A stretch of 64,000 nucleotides of DNA from Streptomyces sp. NBC_01276 (GTDB taxonomy: Bacteria; Actinomycetota; Actinomycetes; Streptomycetales; Streptomycetaceae). The DNA lies in contig NZ_CP108442.1 of NCBI RefSeq assembly GCF_041435355.1, positions 7,438,501-7,502,500 of the forward strand. The letters run 5' to 3'. Below are positions 45,953 through 54,218 of this stretch, one piece after another. A program made the position numbers and the translations under genes. Numbering within the stretch: position 1 is the stretch's first letter; every line of letters starts with the position of its first letter. The notes beneath the pieces are model-generated. The model was not told the DNA's origin, searched no databases, and worked only from the letters and a program-made list of their open reading frames with translations.

Positions 45953-48349
45953 TCAGGAAGGCGTCCCGGCGTCCGTTACGGTGCCGGGACTGCGCGGGGC
46001 GCCGTCCCCGTCGGCGTCCGTGCGGACGCATTCGATCAGGTAGTCGCCGGTCTCGGGGTCCACGCTCACCCCGTGGGCCTCGCTGTGGAAGCCGGGGAAG
46101 GCCCGGTCGAAGGCCTCCAGGGCGCGCAGGTAGCGCAGCAGGGGGCCGTCCGGGGCGCCGGTGGACTCTCCGGGCATCAGTACGGGGATCCCCGGCGGGG
46201 TCACGGTCACCATGGCCGCCGCCACCCGTCCGGCCGCCTCGGCCAGGCGGACGCGCTCGGTGCCGCCCCGGATCAGCGACTGGTAGCAGTGGCGGGGCGG
46301 CGAGACCGGCTCCGGGAGGTCCTGGAACGCCGCGTCGAGCGCGCTGATCAGCTCGGCGCGGGTCAGGTGCTCGTGCATCCGCCGGCACAGGGCGGCGAGG
46401 GTCGTGCGGCCGTAGCTGCGCGGGAAACGTTCGACCAGTTCCGGGAGGACCCGGTCCAGCGGGGCGTCCGCGTCGTGCAGTGCCTTGAAGTCCATGAGGG
46501 CGTCCATCAGGGTGCCCCACTTGCCCTTGGTGATGCCCATCGAGAAGAGGACCAGGGCGGTGTAGCCGTCGGTCTTCTCCACGACGATCCCGCGCGCCGC
46601 GAGGTAGGCGGTGAGGATCCGGGCCGGAACGCCCCAGTCGCCGGTCTCACCGGTGGCCGTCACCCCCGGGCAGGTCAGCGTGACCTTGACCGGGTCGAGC
46701 AGGCAGTAGCCCTCGCTCAGCCCGGTGAAGCCGTGCCAGTCGGCGTCCGGCTCCAGGTGCCAGCAGGACGGTTCGCCGGCGAGCAGCGAGGGCGGTGCGT
46801 CCGCGAAGGCGACGCGTTCGCCGGTCGCGGGATCCGTGACCGACTCCGGCTGCCAGACGCCGAAGAACCAGCCCGGCCGGTCCCCGGCGGCGGCGATGCG
46901 GCGCCCGGTGCGGACCACGGCCTGACGGAAGCGGATCGCCTCGGTCACGGCCTCGTCGATGAGCCACTGGCCCTGCGGACCGTCCATCATGGCCGTGGCC
47001 ACGTCCAGGGAGGCGATCGCCGGATACAGCGGCGAGGTGGTGCCGTGCATCATGAACGCCTCGTTGAACCGCTCGTGTTCGACCGGGGCCCGCGGTGACG
47101 ACCGGACGTGGACCATCGCGCACTGGGAGAGGGCGGCCAGCAGCTTGTGCGTCGACTGGGTCGCGAAGACCGTGGGCCGCCCCGGCTCCGCGCCGGCGTC
47201 CGGGAAGGTGTCCGGTCCGACGGCCATGCCGTAGCGCCCCGCGTACAGCGGGTGGAAGCGGGCGTACGCGAACCAGGCCTCGTCGAAGTGCAGCCGCGGA
47301 GTGCTCGGAGCGAAGGCCCGTGCGGCCGCGACGGTGTCGTAACACAGGCCGTCGTACGTGGAGTTGGTCAGCACCGCGTACTGGGCCGCGGGGGAGACCG
47401 CGCCGGCCGTGAGCGGGTTCGCGGCGATCCTCGCGGCCACCGCCGCCGGGTCGGTCACGGCGGGCGGCAGGGGCCCGGCCAGCCCGAAGCCGTTGCGGGT
47501 CGGAACCAGGTACACCGGACGGGCCCCGGAGATCACGAGCCCGTGCAGCACGGACTTGTGGCAGTTGCGGTCCACCAGCGCGATCTCGTCGGTCGTCACG
47601 CTGTAGTGGCCCACCATCCGGTCGGCGGTGGAGTCGCCGTGCAGGACGAAGTAGGTGCGGTCGGCGCCGAAGACCCGCGCGGCGTTTTGCTCGGCCTCGC
47701 CGATCGGACCGTTGTGCTCGAAGAGCGACCCGAGCTCCCCGACGGACACCGACAGGTCGGTGCGGAACAGCCGTTCCCCGTAGTAGTCGAAGAACGCCCG
47801 CCCCGCCGGGGACTTGAGGAACGCGACCCCGCCGGAGTGGGCGGGGGTGTGCCAGGAGTACTCGTGGGAGTCCTCGAAGCGGCGCAGCGCCTTGAAGAAC
47901 GGTGGCAGCAGGTCCCGGTGGTAGCCGCGGGCCGCCGTCGCGACCCGGCCCGCGATGAAGGACGGGGTGTCCTCCAGCGGCCAGACGTAGCCGACCACGG
48001 TCTCCGAGACCCACAGCGGCAAGCGCTCCAGGTCCTGGTCCGCGTCGTCCGCCATCACCAGGAAGACGGGCAGGTCCTTGAAGCGGCGCCCGATGTGCCG
48101 CAGCACCTCCCCGCCACCGCCCTCCTCGACCGCGCCCTGCGCCGTGCGCGGCAGGTCCCAGGCGACCACGGCCGCCACGAGGCCCGCCTCGGCCTGCAGG
48201 GCGCCCCGCGCGTCACGCGCACTCGGCGCCCACCGCAGCTCCAGTCCCTGGTTCTCCAACTCCTTCCCGATCCGGCGCAGTTGCTCGACCCCGACGCCGC
48301 CGCCCATCGGGTTCTCCCGCAGTGCCAGCAGGACCGTACCGTTCGCCAT
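45953..48349 (-). CDS. Orn/Lys/Arg decarboxylase (PLP fold type I, full-length)
   Basis: This 798-residue enzyme of the group III amino-acid decarboxylase family starts with a response-regulator-like wing domain (~1-130, VAAVVAWDLPRTAQG, VFLVMADD). It continues into the PLP domain with YSWHTPAHSGGVAFLKSP, TYFVLHGDSTADRMV, RNCHKSVLHGLV, LHFDEAWFAYARFHP and ATQSTHKLLAALSQ, where the Lys binds PLP. A C-terminal domain with MPGESTGAPDGPLL completes it. ATG 48349 with GGGGAGCGGAAG upstream. It makes a polyamine or diamine (agmatine, cadaverine or putrescine) from the amino acid and consumes a proton, often for acid or nitrogen balance. No antiporter is next to it. Confidence 0.92.
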   Translation of the reverse strand: MANGTVLLALRENPMGGGVGVEQLRRIGKELENQGLELRWAPSARDARGALQAEAGLVAAVVAWDLPRTAQGAVEEGGGGEVLRHIGRRFKDLPVFLVMADDADQDLERLPLWVSETVVGYVWPLEDTPSFIAGRVATAARGYHRDLLPPFFKALRRFEDSHEYSWHTPAHSGGVAFLKSPAGRAFFDYYGERLFRTDLSVSVGELGSLFEHNGPIGEAEQNAARVFGADRTYFVLHGDSTADRMVGHYSVTTDEIALVDRNCHKSVLHGLVISGARPVYLVPTRNGFGLAGPLPPAVTDPAAVAARIAANPLTAGAVSPAAQYAVLTNSTYDGLCYDTVAAARAFAPSTPRLHFDEAWFAYARFHPLYAGRYGMAVGPDTFPDAGAEPGRPTVFATQSTHKLLAALSQCAMVHVRSSPRAPVEHERFNEAFMMHGTTSPLYPAIASLDVATAMMDGPQGQWLIDEAVTEAIRFRQAVVRTGRRIAAAGDRPGWFFGVWQPESVTDPATGERVAFADAPPSLLAGEPSCWHLEPDADWHGFTGLSEGYCLLDPVKVTLTCPGVTATGETGDWGVPARILTAYLAARGIVVEKTDGYTALVLFSMGITKGKWGTLMDALMDFKALHDADAPLDRVLPELVERFPRSYGRTTLAALCRRMHEHLTRAELISALDAAFQDLPEPVSPPRHCYQSLIRGGTERVRLAEAAGRVAAAMVTVTPPGIPVLMPGESTGAPDGPLLRYLRALEAFDRAFPGFHSEAHGVSVDPETGDYLIECVRTDADGDGAPRSPGTVTDAGTPS

Positions 48350-48589
48350 GTCTTCCGCTCCCCGCGCCCAGGGGTACGGCCACCCGTACCGGGCCACAGT
48401 CTCGCGGCCCCGCGGGCAGCGCCGCCGATCTTCCGCGGGGCTTCACCCGCAGGTGGGCGTGGCGGCCCGGTCGTCATGCCCCGGGACCCGCGCGGGCCGG
48501 TGGGGGGCGGGGCGGGCTCGCCATGCGGTATGTCCGGTTCTCGCATAATTTGGCAAGCGTTGGACCGACCCACACGTCAAGGAGTTCGC

Positions 48590-48784
48590 ATGGCTGACAA
48601 GGGCAAGATGGACCAGGCCAAGGGCAAGGCCAAGGAAGCGGCCGGGAAGATCACCGGCAACGAGCGGATGCAGGGCGAAGGCAAGATGGACCAGGCCAAG
48701 GGGAAGGCGAAGGAGGCCACCGCCGAAACGGCGGAGCGGGCCCGCGGCGCCGCCGACAGCCTCCGGGGCAAGAAGAGCCAGTAG
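48590..48784 (+). CDS. CsbD-family stress protein
   Basis: This 64-residue hydrophilic, Lys/Ala-rich protein is built from two GKMDQAKGKAKEA-type repeats, the CsbD family pattern. Such proteins are abundant during general stress and are often under an alternative sigma factor; their role is unknown. ATG 48590 follows AAGGAG at ideal spacing. A CATAAT hexamer at 48544-48549 could be the -10 region, but no good -35 or SigB-type box is evident. A strong hairpin follows. Confidence 0.93.
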   Translation: MADKGKMDQAKGKAKEAAGKITGNERMQGEGKMDQAKGKAKEATAETAERARGAADSLRGKKSQ

Positions 48785-48798
48785 GCCCCCCTCGTGAC

Positions 48799-48839
48799 CC
48801 GACCGGGCCCGCCCCAGTACGCGGGGCCGGCCCGGTCGG
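48799..48839. terminator. Hairpin terminator after csbD-like gene
   Basis: CCGACCGGGCC and GGCCCGGTCGG form a perfect 11-bp outer stem with a second G/C-rich inner stem, beginning 14 bp after the CsbD stop. Confidence 0.8.
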
Positions 48840-49018
48840 TCCGCGTCCGGCCCGCCGTCCCGGCGCGCACGGGTACCCCGTCCCCTGCGCGTGCCGACCG
48901 TCCGCGGGCCATGACCACGGGGTGTCCCGGCGCACCCACCTGCGGTGACGGCGTACCGCAGGGCGGATCGCCGTCACGGAGTTAGGCTCGGATCATGCCG
49001 CGGAAGGGGATGGTGCGC

Positions 49019-49864
49019 ATGTGCCGCTGGCTCGCCTACTCGGGTTCGCCCATGCTGCTCGATGCCGTGCTCTACCGTCCGGAGCACTCCCTGATCAACC
49101 AGAGCCTGTATGCCCGTATGGGCGCCGAAGCGACCAACGGGGACGGCTTCGGCATCGGCTGGTACAGCGCGGACCCGGCCGGAGACGGCACACCGGCCAT
49201 CTTCCGGGACGTCGCGCCGGCCTGGAACAACCGCAACCTGCGCGAGCTGGCCGCCCACGTCCGATCGCCCCTGTTCTTCGCGCACGTACGCGCCTCCACG
49301 GGCTCGGCCGTTCAGCAGACCAACTGCCACCCGTTCCGGCACGGCCGCTGGCTGTGGATGCACAACGGGGCCATCGCGGACTTCCAGCGGCTGCAGCGGG
49401 ACCTCTGCATGGCGGTCGACCCGGCGCTCTTCCCGTTCATCGAGGGGTCCACCGACTCCGAGGTGATGTTCTACCTGGCGGTCACCTTCGGCCTCGACCA
49501 GGACGTCCCGGGCGCGGTGGCCAGGATGGCCGGGCTCGTGGAACGGCTCGGCAAGGAGCACGGAGTGCCCGAACCGCTCCAGATGACGGTGGCGGTCAGC
49601 GACGGCGAGCGGGTCTGGGCCTTCCGGTACTCCAGCCAGGGCGCGTCCCGGACGCTCTTCTACAGCAGCCGCGCCGATACCGTCCGCGATCTCCACCCGG
49701 AGATCGACTACCTCCGCGAGATCTCGGACGCGACCCGCATCGTGGTGTCCGAGCCGCTGGGGGACCTGCACGGCGTGTGGAACGAGCTCCCCGAGGCCAG
49801 CTACGTGGTGGTCCCCTCCGGCCTGGAGACGGACTACCTCCCCTTCGTCCCCGAACTCCCCTGA
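49019..49864 (+). CDS. Class II glutamine amidotransferase (EgtC/YafJ-like)
   Basis: This 281-residue Ntn-hydrolase begins MCRWLAYSG, so Met removal would expose Cys as the N-terminal nucleophile. This fixes the ATG at 49019 and argues against the longer reading. Other class II amidotransferase marks are EATNGDGFGIGWY, FAHVRASTGS, CHPFRHGRWLWMHNGAIADF and EGSTDSEVMFY. EgtC members hydrolyse gamma-glutamyl bonds in ergothioneine synthesis, but egtABD are not adjacent, so the substrate here is open. It precedes a CBS-domain gene by 79 bp. Confidence 0.9.
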   Translation: MCRWLAYSGSPMLLDAVLYRPEHSLINQSLYARMGAEATNGDGFGIGWYSADPAGDGTPAIFRDVAPAWNNRNLRELAAHVRSPLFFAHVRASTGSAVQQTNCHPFRHGRWLWMHNGAIADFQRLQRDLCMAVDPALFPFIEGSTDSEVMFYLAVTFGLDQDVPGAVARMAGLVERLGKEHGVPEPLQMTVAVSDGERVWAFRYSSQGASRTLFYSSRADTVRDLHPEIDYLREISDATRIVVSEPLGDLHGVWNELPEASYVVVPSGLETDYLPFVPELP

Positions 49865-49943
49865 CGTCCCCCGGCGCGTGCCACCCCGTGCGCGGGAGGG
49901 CAGGAGCCCGGCACAGGGGCCGGTCCCAGCAGCGGGAGGTCCG

Positions 49944-50366
49944 ATGACCCGTCGAGTGCACGAGGTGATGACCGGAAATCCGGTGACCGTGGACCGGCAG
50001 ACGTCACTGGCGGAGGCCGCGAGGGTGATGCGGGACGCCTCCATCGGGGACGTGCTGGTCCTCGACGGGGGCCGGCTCTGCGGAATCGTCACGGACCGTG
50101 ACATCGTCGTCCGGGCGCTCGCGGAGGTTCGGGACCCTGCCGTTACGACGGTCGGCGAGATCTGCAGCACCGAGCCGGTCACGATCGGGCCCGACGAGCA
50201 CGTCGACCGGGCCGTCGAGGTCATGCGCCGGCACGCCCTGCGCCGGCTGCCGGTGGTGGGCGAGGACGGCGGCCTCGTCGGCATCGTCACCCTGGGTGAC
50301 CTCGAAGTGGAGCGCGATCCGGGTTCGCCCCTCTCGTTCATCTCCGCGGCGGAACCCGAGGCCTGA
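49944..50366 (+). CDS. Two-CBS-domain protein
   Basis: This 140-residue protein is two CBS repeats and little else: RVHEVMTGNPVTVDRQTSLAEAARVMRD with LCGIVTDRDIVVRAL, then GEICSTEPVTIGPDEHVDRAVEVMRR with LVGIVTLGDLEVER. CBS pairs bind AMP, ATP or SAM and often regulate partners; stand-alone forms are common in stress regulons of actinobacteria. ATG at 49944 with GGGAGG upstream. It follows the amidotransferase on the same strand and may be cotranscribed. Confidence 0.93.
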   Translation: MTRRVHEVMTGNPVTVDRQTSLAEAARVMRDASIGDVLVLDGGRLCGIVTDRDIVVRALAEVRDPAVTTVGEICSTEPVTIGPDEHVDRAVEVMRRHALRRLPVVGEDGGLVGIVTLGDLEVERDPGSPLSFISAAEPEA

Positions 50367-50413
50367 CCCCGGGCCCACCGGACGGACACCGGTCCGCACG
50401 CCCCGCAGCGCCG

Positions 50414-51535
50414 TCACCGGGACGTCGCGGTCCGCTCCAGCGCGGGGTAGTCGTTGTAGCCCTCGGCCCCGTGCACGTGCATCAGGAACTCGGGACGCAG
50501 TTCGTTGAGCGGGGCGCCCGTGCGCAGGCGCTCCGCGAAATCGGGGTTGGCGATGAAGCCCCGTCCCAGCGAGACCAGGTCGGCACCTTCCGCGAGCAGG
50601 CGTTCGGCCCGCCGCAGGCCCCCGTCGGCCGCGACCTCCTCGCGCGTGAGGGCGGGGTTGGCGACCAGCGTGCCCGCCCAGGTCCGGCGGATCTCCGCGA
50701 AGACGGCCTCGTCCGGGTCGGCGTGGATCTGGTGCAGGTAGACGGGATCGAGGTCCGCCAGGGCCTTGAGCAGGGCGGGGTAGAGCTCCCGGGTGTCGCC
50801 CTCCTCCACACCGTTGACGGTCGCTCCGGGCGAGACGCGGACGCCGACCCGCTCCGGGCCGACGGCCTCGACGACGGCCCGCACCACCTCCACGGTGAAC
50901 CGGATCCGCCGTTCGGCGGAGCCGCCCCATCCGTCGGTGCGGAGGTTGGTGTTCTGCGAGAGGAACTGGTGGAGGAGGTGGCCGTTGGCGGAGTGCACCT
51001 CCACCCCGGCGAAACCGGCCGCGACGGCGTTGCGGGCGGCCGTCGCGAAGTCCGCGATCGTGGACCTGATGTCCCGCGCCGTCATCGCGCGGGGTACGAC
51101 GGCGTCCTGGAAGCCGCTCGGGGTGTGCAGGGGCTCGGGCAGCGGCACCGCGGACGGGGCGAGCGGGACGTGTCCGCTGGTGTCGGGATGGCCGACCCGG
51201 CCGCCGTGCTGGAGCTGGAGGAACAGGCGCCCGCCGGCCGCGTGCACGGCGTCGGTGACCCGCCGCCAGCCGGCGACCTGCGCCGGGGTGTGGATCCCGG
51301 GGATGTGCGGGTAGGACTGGCCCACCGCGTTCGGCGTCGTGGCCTCGGCGATGATCAGACCCGCCGAGGCGCGCTGCGCGTAGTGGGTGGCCATGAGTTC
51401 GCCCGGGACCCCGTCGGCCCCGGCGCGGCTGCGGGTGAGCGGCGCCATCACCAGTCGGCTGGGGAGCTCCAGGCCGCCGAGCCGGGCGGGGACGAAGAGC
51501 GGGGATGCGGAGGGGGTCTGCTGCGTCTGGTCCAT
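50414..51535 (-). CDS. Old Yellow Enzyme-family alkene reductase
   Basis: This 373-residue FMN enzyme should reduce activated C=C bonds of enones or nitro compounds with NAD(P)H. Family marks are LPSRLVMAPLTRSRAG, LFLQLQHGGRVGHP, the active-site pair in VEVHSANGHLLHQFLSQNTN, DGWGGSAERR and the end LVSLGRGFIANPDFAER. The ATG at 51535 directly follows a promoter with a palindrome between its -35 and -10, the layout of MerR-family activation, and is probably leaderless. No MerR gene is within view, so control from elsewhere by an electrophile or redox sensor is likely. Confidence 0.93.
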   Translation of the reverse strand: MDQTQQTPSASPLFVPARLGGLELPSRLVMAPLTRSRAGADGVPGELMATHYAQRASAGLIIAEATTPNAVGQSYPHIPGIHTPAQVAGWRRVTDAVHAAGGRLFLQLQHGGRVGHPDTSGHVPLAPSAVPLPEPLHTPSGFQDAVVPRAMTARDIRSTIADFATAARNAVAAGFAGVEVHSANGHLLHQFLSQNTNLRTDGWGGSAERRIRFTVEVVRAVVEAVGPERVGVRVSPGATVNGVEEGDTRELYPALLKALADLDPVYLHQIHADPDEAVFAEIRRTWAGTLVANPALTREEVAADGGLRRAERLLAEGADLVSLGRGFIANPDFAERLRTGAPLNELRPEFLMHVHGAEGYNDYPALERTATSR

Positions 51536-51541
51536 GCGGGC

Positions 51542-51573
51542 ACCGTAGAACCTCACATCGGTGTCAGGTTCAA
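51542..51573 (-). promoter_or_regulatory. MerR-type promoter with central palindrome for the alkene reductase
   Basis: On the minus strand TTGAAC (-35) and TACGGT (-10) are separated by 20 bp, over-long as in MerR-family promoters. The spacer holds an inverted repeat, AACCT(G/C)ACA half-sites at 51549-51570, 8 of 10 positions symmetric. The -10 ends 6 bases before the ATG, implying a leaderless transcript. Confidence 0.65.
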
Positions 51574-51725
51574 GGCCCGGGGCCGGGCTCGGGCCCGCCG
51601 CGACCGTTCCGCGGCGGGTGCGTTCGGGCGCGCCTGGTGCCCGTTGCGGTGGTGGTGGCGCCAGGATGGAGGCCCCCCGCGCCGGGACCGCGCGCGGGGC
51701 CGCCGGTGGGAAGGGAAGGCCGCGG

Positions 51726-52133
51726 GTGAAGCCCTCGTTCATGACGGAGACCGAGTGTCGTGGCAGCACGTTGTTGATCACCGTGACCGGCGATCTCGAC
51801 ACGGCCGCCGCGCCGGCGCTGCGGGCCTGCCTGTGGGCCGTCGCCGAGGGCCACTCGGTGGTCATGATCGACCTGCACGGGGTGCCCTTCATGGACACCG
51901 CCGGCCTGCTGCTCCTCCTCGACGTCCACCGCAGGGCCGAATGCCTCGGCCTGCGGGTGCTGGTCGTCGGCTGGCAGCGCCAGCCGCAGGAGCTGATGGC
52001 CGAGGTGGCCCGGATCCCCGGGCCCGGCTCGGCCACCGGGGAGCGATACGGTCTCGCGAGCTTCCGCCGTCTGGTCGAGCAGCGCGCCCGTGTCCGCAGG
52101 GGCGAAACCGTCGGGGTCCCTCCGCTGGGTTAG
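51726..52133 (+). CDS. STAS-domain anti-sigma-factor antagonist
   Basis: This ~135-residue protein is a single STAS domain: STLLITVTGDLDTAAAPAL, SVVMIDLHGVPFMDTAGLLL, then LRVLVVGWQRQPQELM. In SpoIIAA/BldG-like proteins the phosphorylated Ser lies in D-S-S-G; here the site reads D57-T58-A59-G60, so threonine would be the acceptor. GTG 51726 with AAGGGAAGG upstream; ATG 51741 is an alternative. It would act in a partner-switching cascade with an RsbW-like kinase elsewhere. It is divergent from the alkene reductase promoter. Confidence 0.85.
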   Translation: MKPSFMTETECRGSTLLITVTGDLDTAAAPALRACLWAVAEGHSVVMIDLHGVPFMDTAGLLLLLDVHRRAECLGLRVLVVGWQRQPQELMAEVARIPGPGSATGERYGLASFRRLVEQRARVRRGETVGVPPLG

Positions 52134-52220
52134 GACCGGTCCCGGCGCGGGGCGTCGGCGACGGGGCCGGGTGGAGCAGGCCCGGCTGCGTTCCGGCGGC
52201 CGGGCTGGTCGCATCGAGGC

Positions 52221-52400
52221 ATGAAGGATCCTTTCGGCTGTGACGACCCGTCCCTCCTGGCCCCGGGCGGTGCCGGAGACGACCGCGCGGCCGCCCGCCG
52301 CACGGTCGCCGCCCACGCCACCGACCCCGCCGAACTCCTGCTGCTCCTGGACATGCTCGGCCTGCACCCCGACGACGACCCGCCCGGAGCCGCCCGATGA
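52221..52400 (+). CDS. Small hypothetical actinobacterial protein
   Basis: This 59-residue frame starts at ATG 52221 after GAGGC. It encodes an acidic peptide with an AARRTVAAHATDPAELLLLLDMLGL helix near the C-terminus. Similar short proteins with an arginine-led helix ending LLDMLGL are common as hypotheticals in streptomycetes, to my recollection. Codon use is coding-like. No function known. Confidence 0.6.
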   Translation: MKDPFGCDDPSLLAPGGAGDDRAAARRTVAAHATDPAELLLLLDMLGLHPDDDPPGAAR

Positions 52401-52567
52401 CCACCTGACGAGGGCGCCGCCCCGCCCCCGCCCCCGTCCCTCACGTCACGGGCCCTCCTACGACGGTGCGGGCGGCCCGCCGGCGCGGTGGCAGGGTCCG
52501 GCAGCCTCGTGCCCGCGGGCGCGGACCCCACCCGGCCGGGCGGCAACGGTGCTGGTCCGGGGGGCGT
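52401..52567. other. Intergenic, nothing seen before the small-RNA promoter
   Basis: This is the first part of a 396-bp gap between the 59-residue gene and the enoyl-CoA hydratase gene. I find no gene, hairpin or operator in it; the rest of the gap holds the candidate small RNA. Confidence 0.5.
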
Positions 52568-52595
52568 CTGACGGTGTGCGATCCCGGTGTATTGT
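52568..52595 (+). promoter_or_regulatory. Promoter of candidate small RNA
   Basis: CTGACG (52568-52573) and TATTGT (52590-52595) are separated by 16 bp and fit a vegetative -35/-10 pair. No coding start follows within a normal distance; a structured region ending in a terminator does. Confidence 0.55.
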
Positions 52596-52601
52596 TGGCA
52601 C

Positions 52602-52750
52602 TGTTCCTGCGGCCGAGATCCTCGGTCGTGAGTCCGGCGTTGGTGGTCCAAGGAAAGACACCCCACTTCCCGTGGGGGAATGCAGGTGCAAGGCCTGCCC
52701 AGCGCTCGATCGAAAGGCCCCGGCCTCCTCATGGAGACCGGGGCCTTTCG
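52602..52750 (+). ncRNA. Candidate structured small RNA or attenuator leader
   Basis: A ~150-nt segment runs from a good promoter to a strong intrinsic terminator without a convincing reading frame. Predicted stems by eye are 52610-52617 with 52621-52628 (8 bp, one G-U), CCCCAC/GTGGGG at 52661-52677, GCAGG/CCTGC at 52682-52698, then the terminator. Unpaired segments between them are less GC-rich than the surroundings (for example CCAAGGAAAGACA). It could be a free small RNA or a terminating leader of the enoyl-CoA hydratase gene 47 bp on. I cannot match it to a named family; a cobalamin riboswitch was considered and rejected. Confidence 0.5.
52713..52748. terminator. Strong intrinsic terminator
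   Basis: AAAGGCCCCGG and CCGGGGCCTTT make a perfect 11-bp stem, extended by CTCC/GGAG around a TCAT loop. A-rich and T-rich flanks allow it to work in both directions. It ends the candidate small RNA. Confidence 0.85.
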
Positions 52751-52796
52751 CTGTGGCACGATCACGCACCATCAGTGTCCGTGAGAGGGGTGCGGG

Positions 52797-53576
52797 GTGG
52801 ACGAGAAGGCGACCGTGCGGATCGAGCGGGACGGGCCGGTGTTCACGGTGATCATCGGCAGGCCGGAGGCGCGCAACGCCGTCGACGGCCCGACGGCGGC
52901 CCGACTGGCCGATGCCTTCCGGCAGTTCGAGGCCGACGAGGACGCGGCCGTCGCCGTGCTGTGGGGCGAGGGCGGAACGTTCTGCGCGGGTGCCGACCTC
53001 AAGGCCGTCGGCACCGGGCGCGGCAACCGGGTCCTCCCGGACGGCGACGGCCCGATGGGCCCCACGCGGATGCGGCTGGGCAAGCCGGTCATCGCGGCCG
53101 TCGCGGGCCATGCGGTCGCCGGCGGCCTGGAGCTGGCCCTGTGGTGCGACCTCCGGGTCGTGGAGGAGGACGCGGTCTTCGGGGTGTTCTGCCGGCGCTG
53201 GGGCGTACCGCTCGTGGACGGCGGCACGGTGCGGCTGCCGAGGCTCATCGGGGAGAGCAGGGCGATGGACCTCATCCTCACCGGCCGGCCGGTCGGCGCC
53301 GCCGAGGCCCTCGACATGGGGCTGGCCAACCGGATCGTCCCCCCGGGCCGCTCCCGGCCGGAGGCGGAGGAACTGGCACGCCGGATCGCGGGCTTTCCCC
53401 AGCTGTGCCTGCGCCACGACCGCCTCTCGGTCCTCGATCAGCACGGTCTGGCGGAGGCGGACGCACTCGCCGCCGAGTACCGGCACGGGATCGTCCCGCT
53501 CGGGGCCGGCGAGACCCGGTCCGGCGCCGACCGGTTCGTGGCCGGCGCGGGGCGGCACGGCTCGTTCGAGGAGTGA
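52797..53576 (+). CDS. Enoyl-CoA hydratase/crotonase family protein
   Basis: This 259-residue crotonase fold protein has the oxyanion-hole segments EGGTFCAGADLKAVG and AVAGHAVAGGLELALWCDLRVV, the EDAVFGVFCRRWGVPLVDGG region, where many hydratases place the first or second catalytic Glu, and GRPVGAAEALDMGLANRIVP. Residues at the usual Glu positions are not both evident, so isomerase, hydrolase or hydratase activity is open. GTG start at 52797 with GAGAGG 9 bases upstream. It stands alone behind the small RNA and its terminator. Confidence 0.88.
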   Translation: MDEKATVRIERDGPVFTVIIGRPEARNAVDGPTAARLADAFRQFEADEDAAVAVLWGEGGTFCAGADLKAVGTGRGNRVLPDGDGPMGPTRMRLGKPVIAAVAGHAVAGGLELALWCDLRVVEEDAVFGVFCRRWGVPLVDGGTVRLPRLIGESRAMDLILTGRPVGAAEALDMGLANRIVPPGRSRPEAEELARRIAGFPQLCLRHDRLSVLDQHGLAEADALAAEYRHGIVPLGAGETRSGADRFVAGAGRHGSFEE

Positions 53577-53663
53577 GCGGAGGAGCCTGCCCCGGTTCCC
53601 CGCCCGGCAGCGGTCCGGCAGCGGTCCGGCCCCTTCGGCGCCCTGCCGGTCGGGCGCCGCGCC

Positions 53664-53699
53664 GCAGGGGGCGTGGTCCACGCGCGGCCGGCCCCCTGC
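53664..53699. terminator. Hairpin terminator between convergent genes
   Basis: GCAGGGGGC and GCCCCCTGC form a perfect 9-bp stem with an inner GTG/CAC pairing, between the enoyl-CoA hydratase (plus) and DUF3040 (minus) genes. Confidence 0.65.
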
Positions 53700-53778
53700 C
53701 GACTCCTTCGCGGGGATGATCGCCGGACCTGTTCACGGCATGCGCAGTGCTCCGGCCCTTGAGGGGGGCGGCCCCGCG

Positions 53779-54126
53779 TCAGCCGTTCTTCGCCCTCTCC
53801 GACGCGGCGGCCACTCTGCGGCACCACCGGATCACGAGCAGCAGCAGGCCGACCAGGGTGAGCACCCAGAGGGCGGAGAAGGCCCAGATCTGGGCCGGGG
53901 AGGAAGTGACCACGGCGCGCACGAAGAACACCGCGCAGACCAGGCCCAATGCGGCGGTGCACGCGCCGAGCCAGTGCCGCCGGGGCCAGTCCCTGGCCGA
54001 GGACCAGGGCCGCAGCCCGCGGTGCAGGGTGCGCAACCGGCGGTCCAGGAGCTGCTCGGTGCGCAGCTCCTGCTCGATGCCGTTGAGAATCTCCAGCTCC
54101 CGCCGGGAAAGCTCAGGGCCGTCCAT
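53779..54126 (-). CDS. DUF3040-family membrane protein
   Basis: This 115-residue protein starts MDGPELSRRELEILNGIEQEL with further Leu/Arg-rich residues, the DUF3040 amphipathic helix pattern, followed by two close transmembrane helices (~55-72 and ~80-99) and a basic end. The family is confined to actinobacteria and its role is unknown; a helical hairpin anchored at the membrane is expected. ATG at 54126. It lies 92 bp downstream of the macrodomain gene on the same strand and may be cotranscribed, though it is probably unrelated. Confidence 0.82.
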   Translation of the reverse strand: MDGPELSRRELEILNGIEQELRTEQLLDRRLRTLHRGLRPWSSARDWPRRHWLGACTAALGLVCAVFFVRAVVTSSPAQIWAFSALWVLTLVGLLLLVIRWCRRVAAASERAKNG

Positions 54127-54218
54127 GGCAACGCCCCCGTCCTCCAGATTTGTGCCCATTGTCCCTCGTGTGGCGATTCCGCGCGTCCCCGGCCGCGTAG
54201 GCGGTCGGTCGGGGGTGG

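Noticed and set aside
48590..48784. Internal repeats of the CsbD gene as a possible mobile repeat
   Set aside because: The repeats are the normal amino-acid repeat of the CsbD family.
52655..52710. Resemblance of the GGGGAA...GGTGCAAGGCC segment to a cobalamin riboswitch
   Set aside because: The B12-box and the core GGTCCCGCCACTGT-type segment are absent and no B12-related gene follows, so the similarity is limited to a short GGTGCAA stretch.
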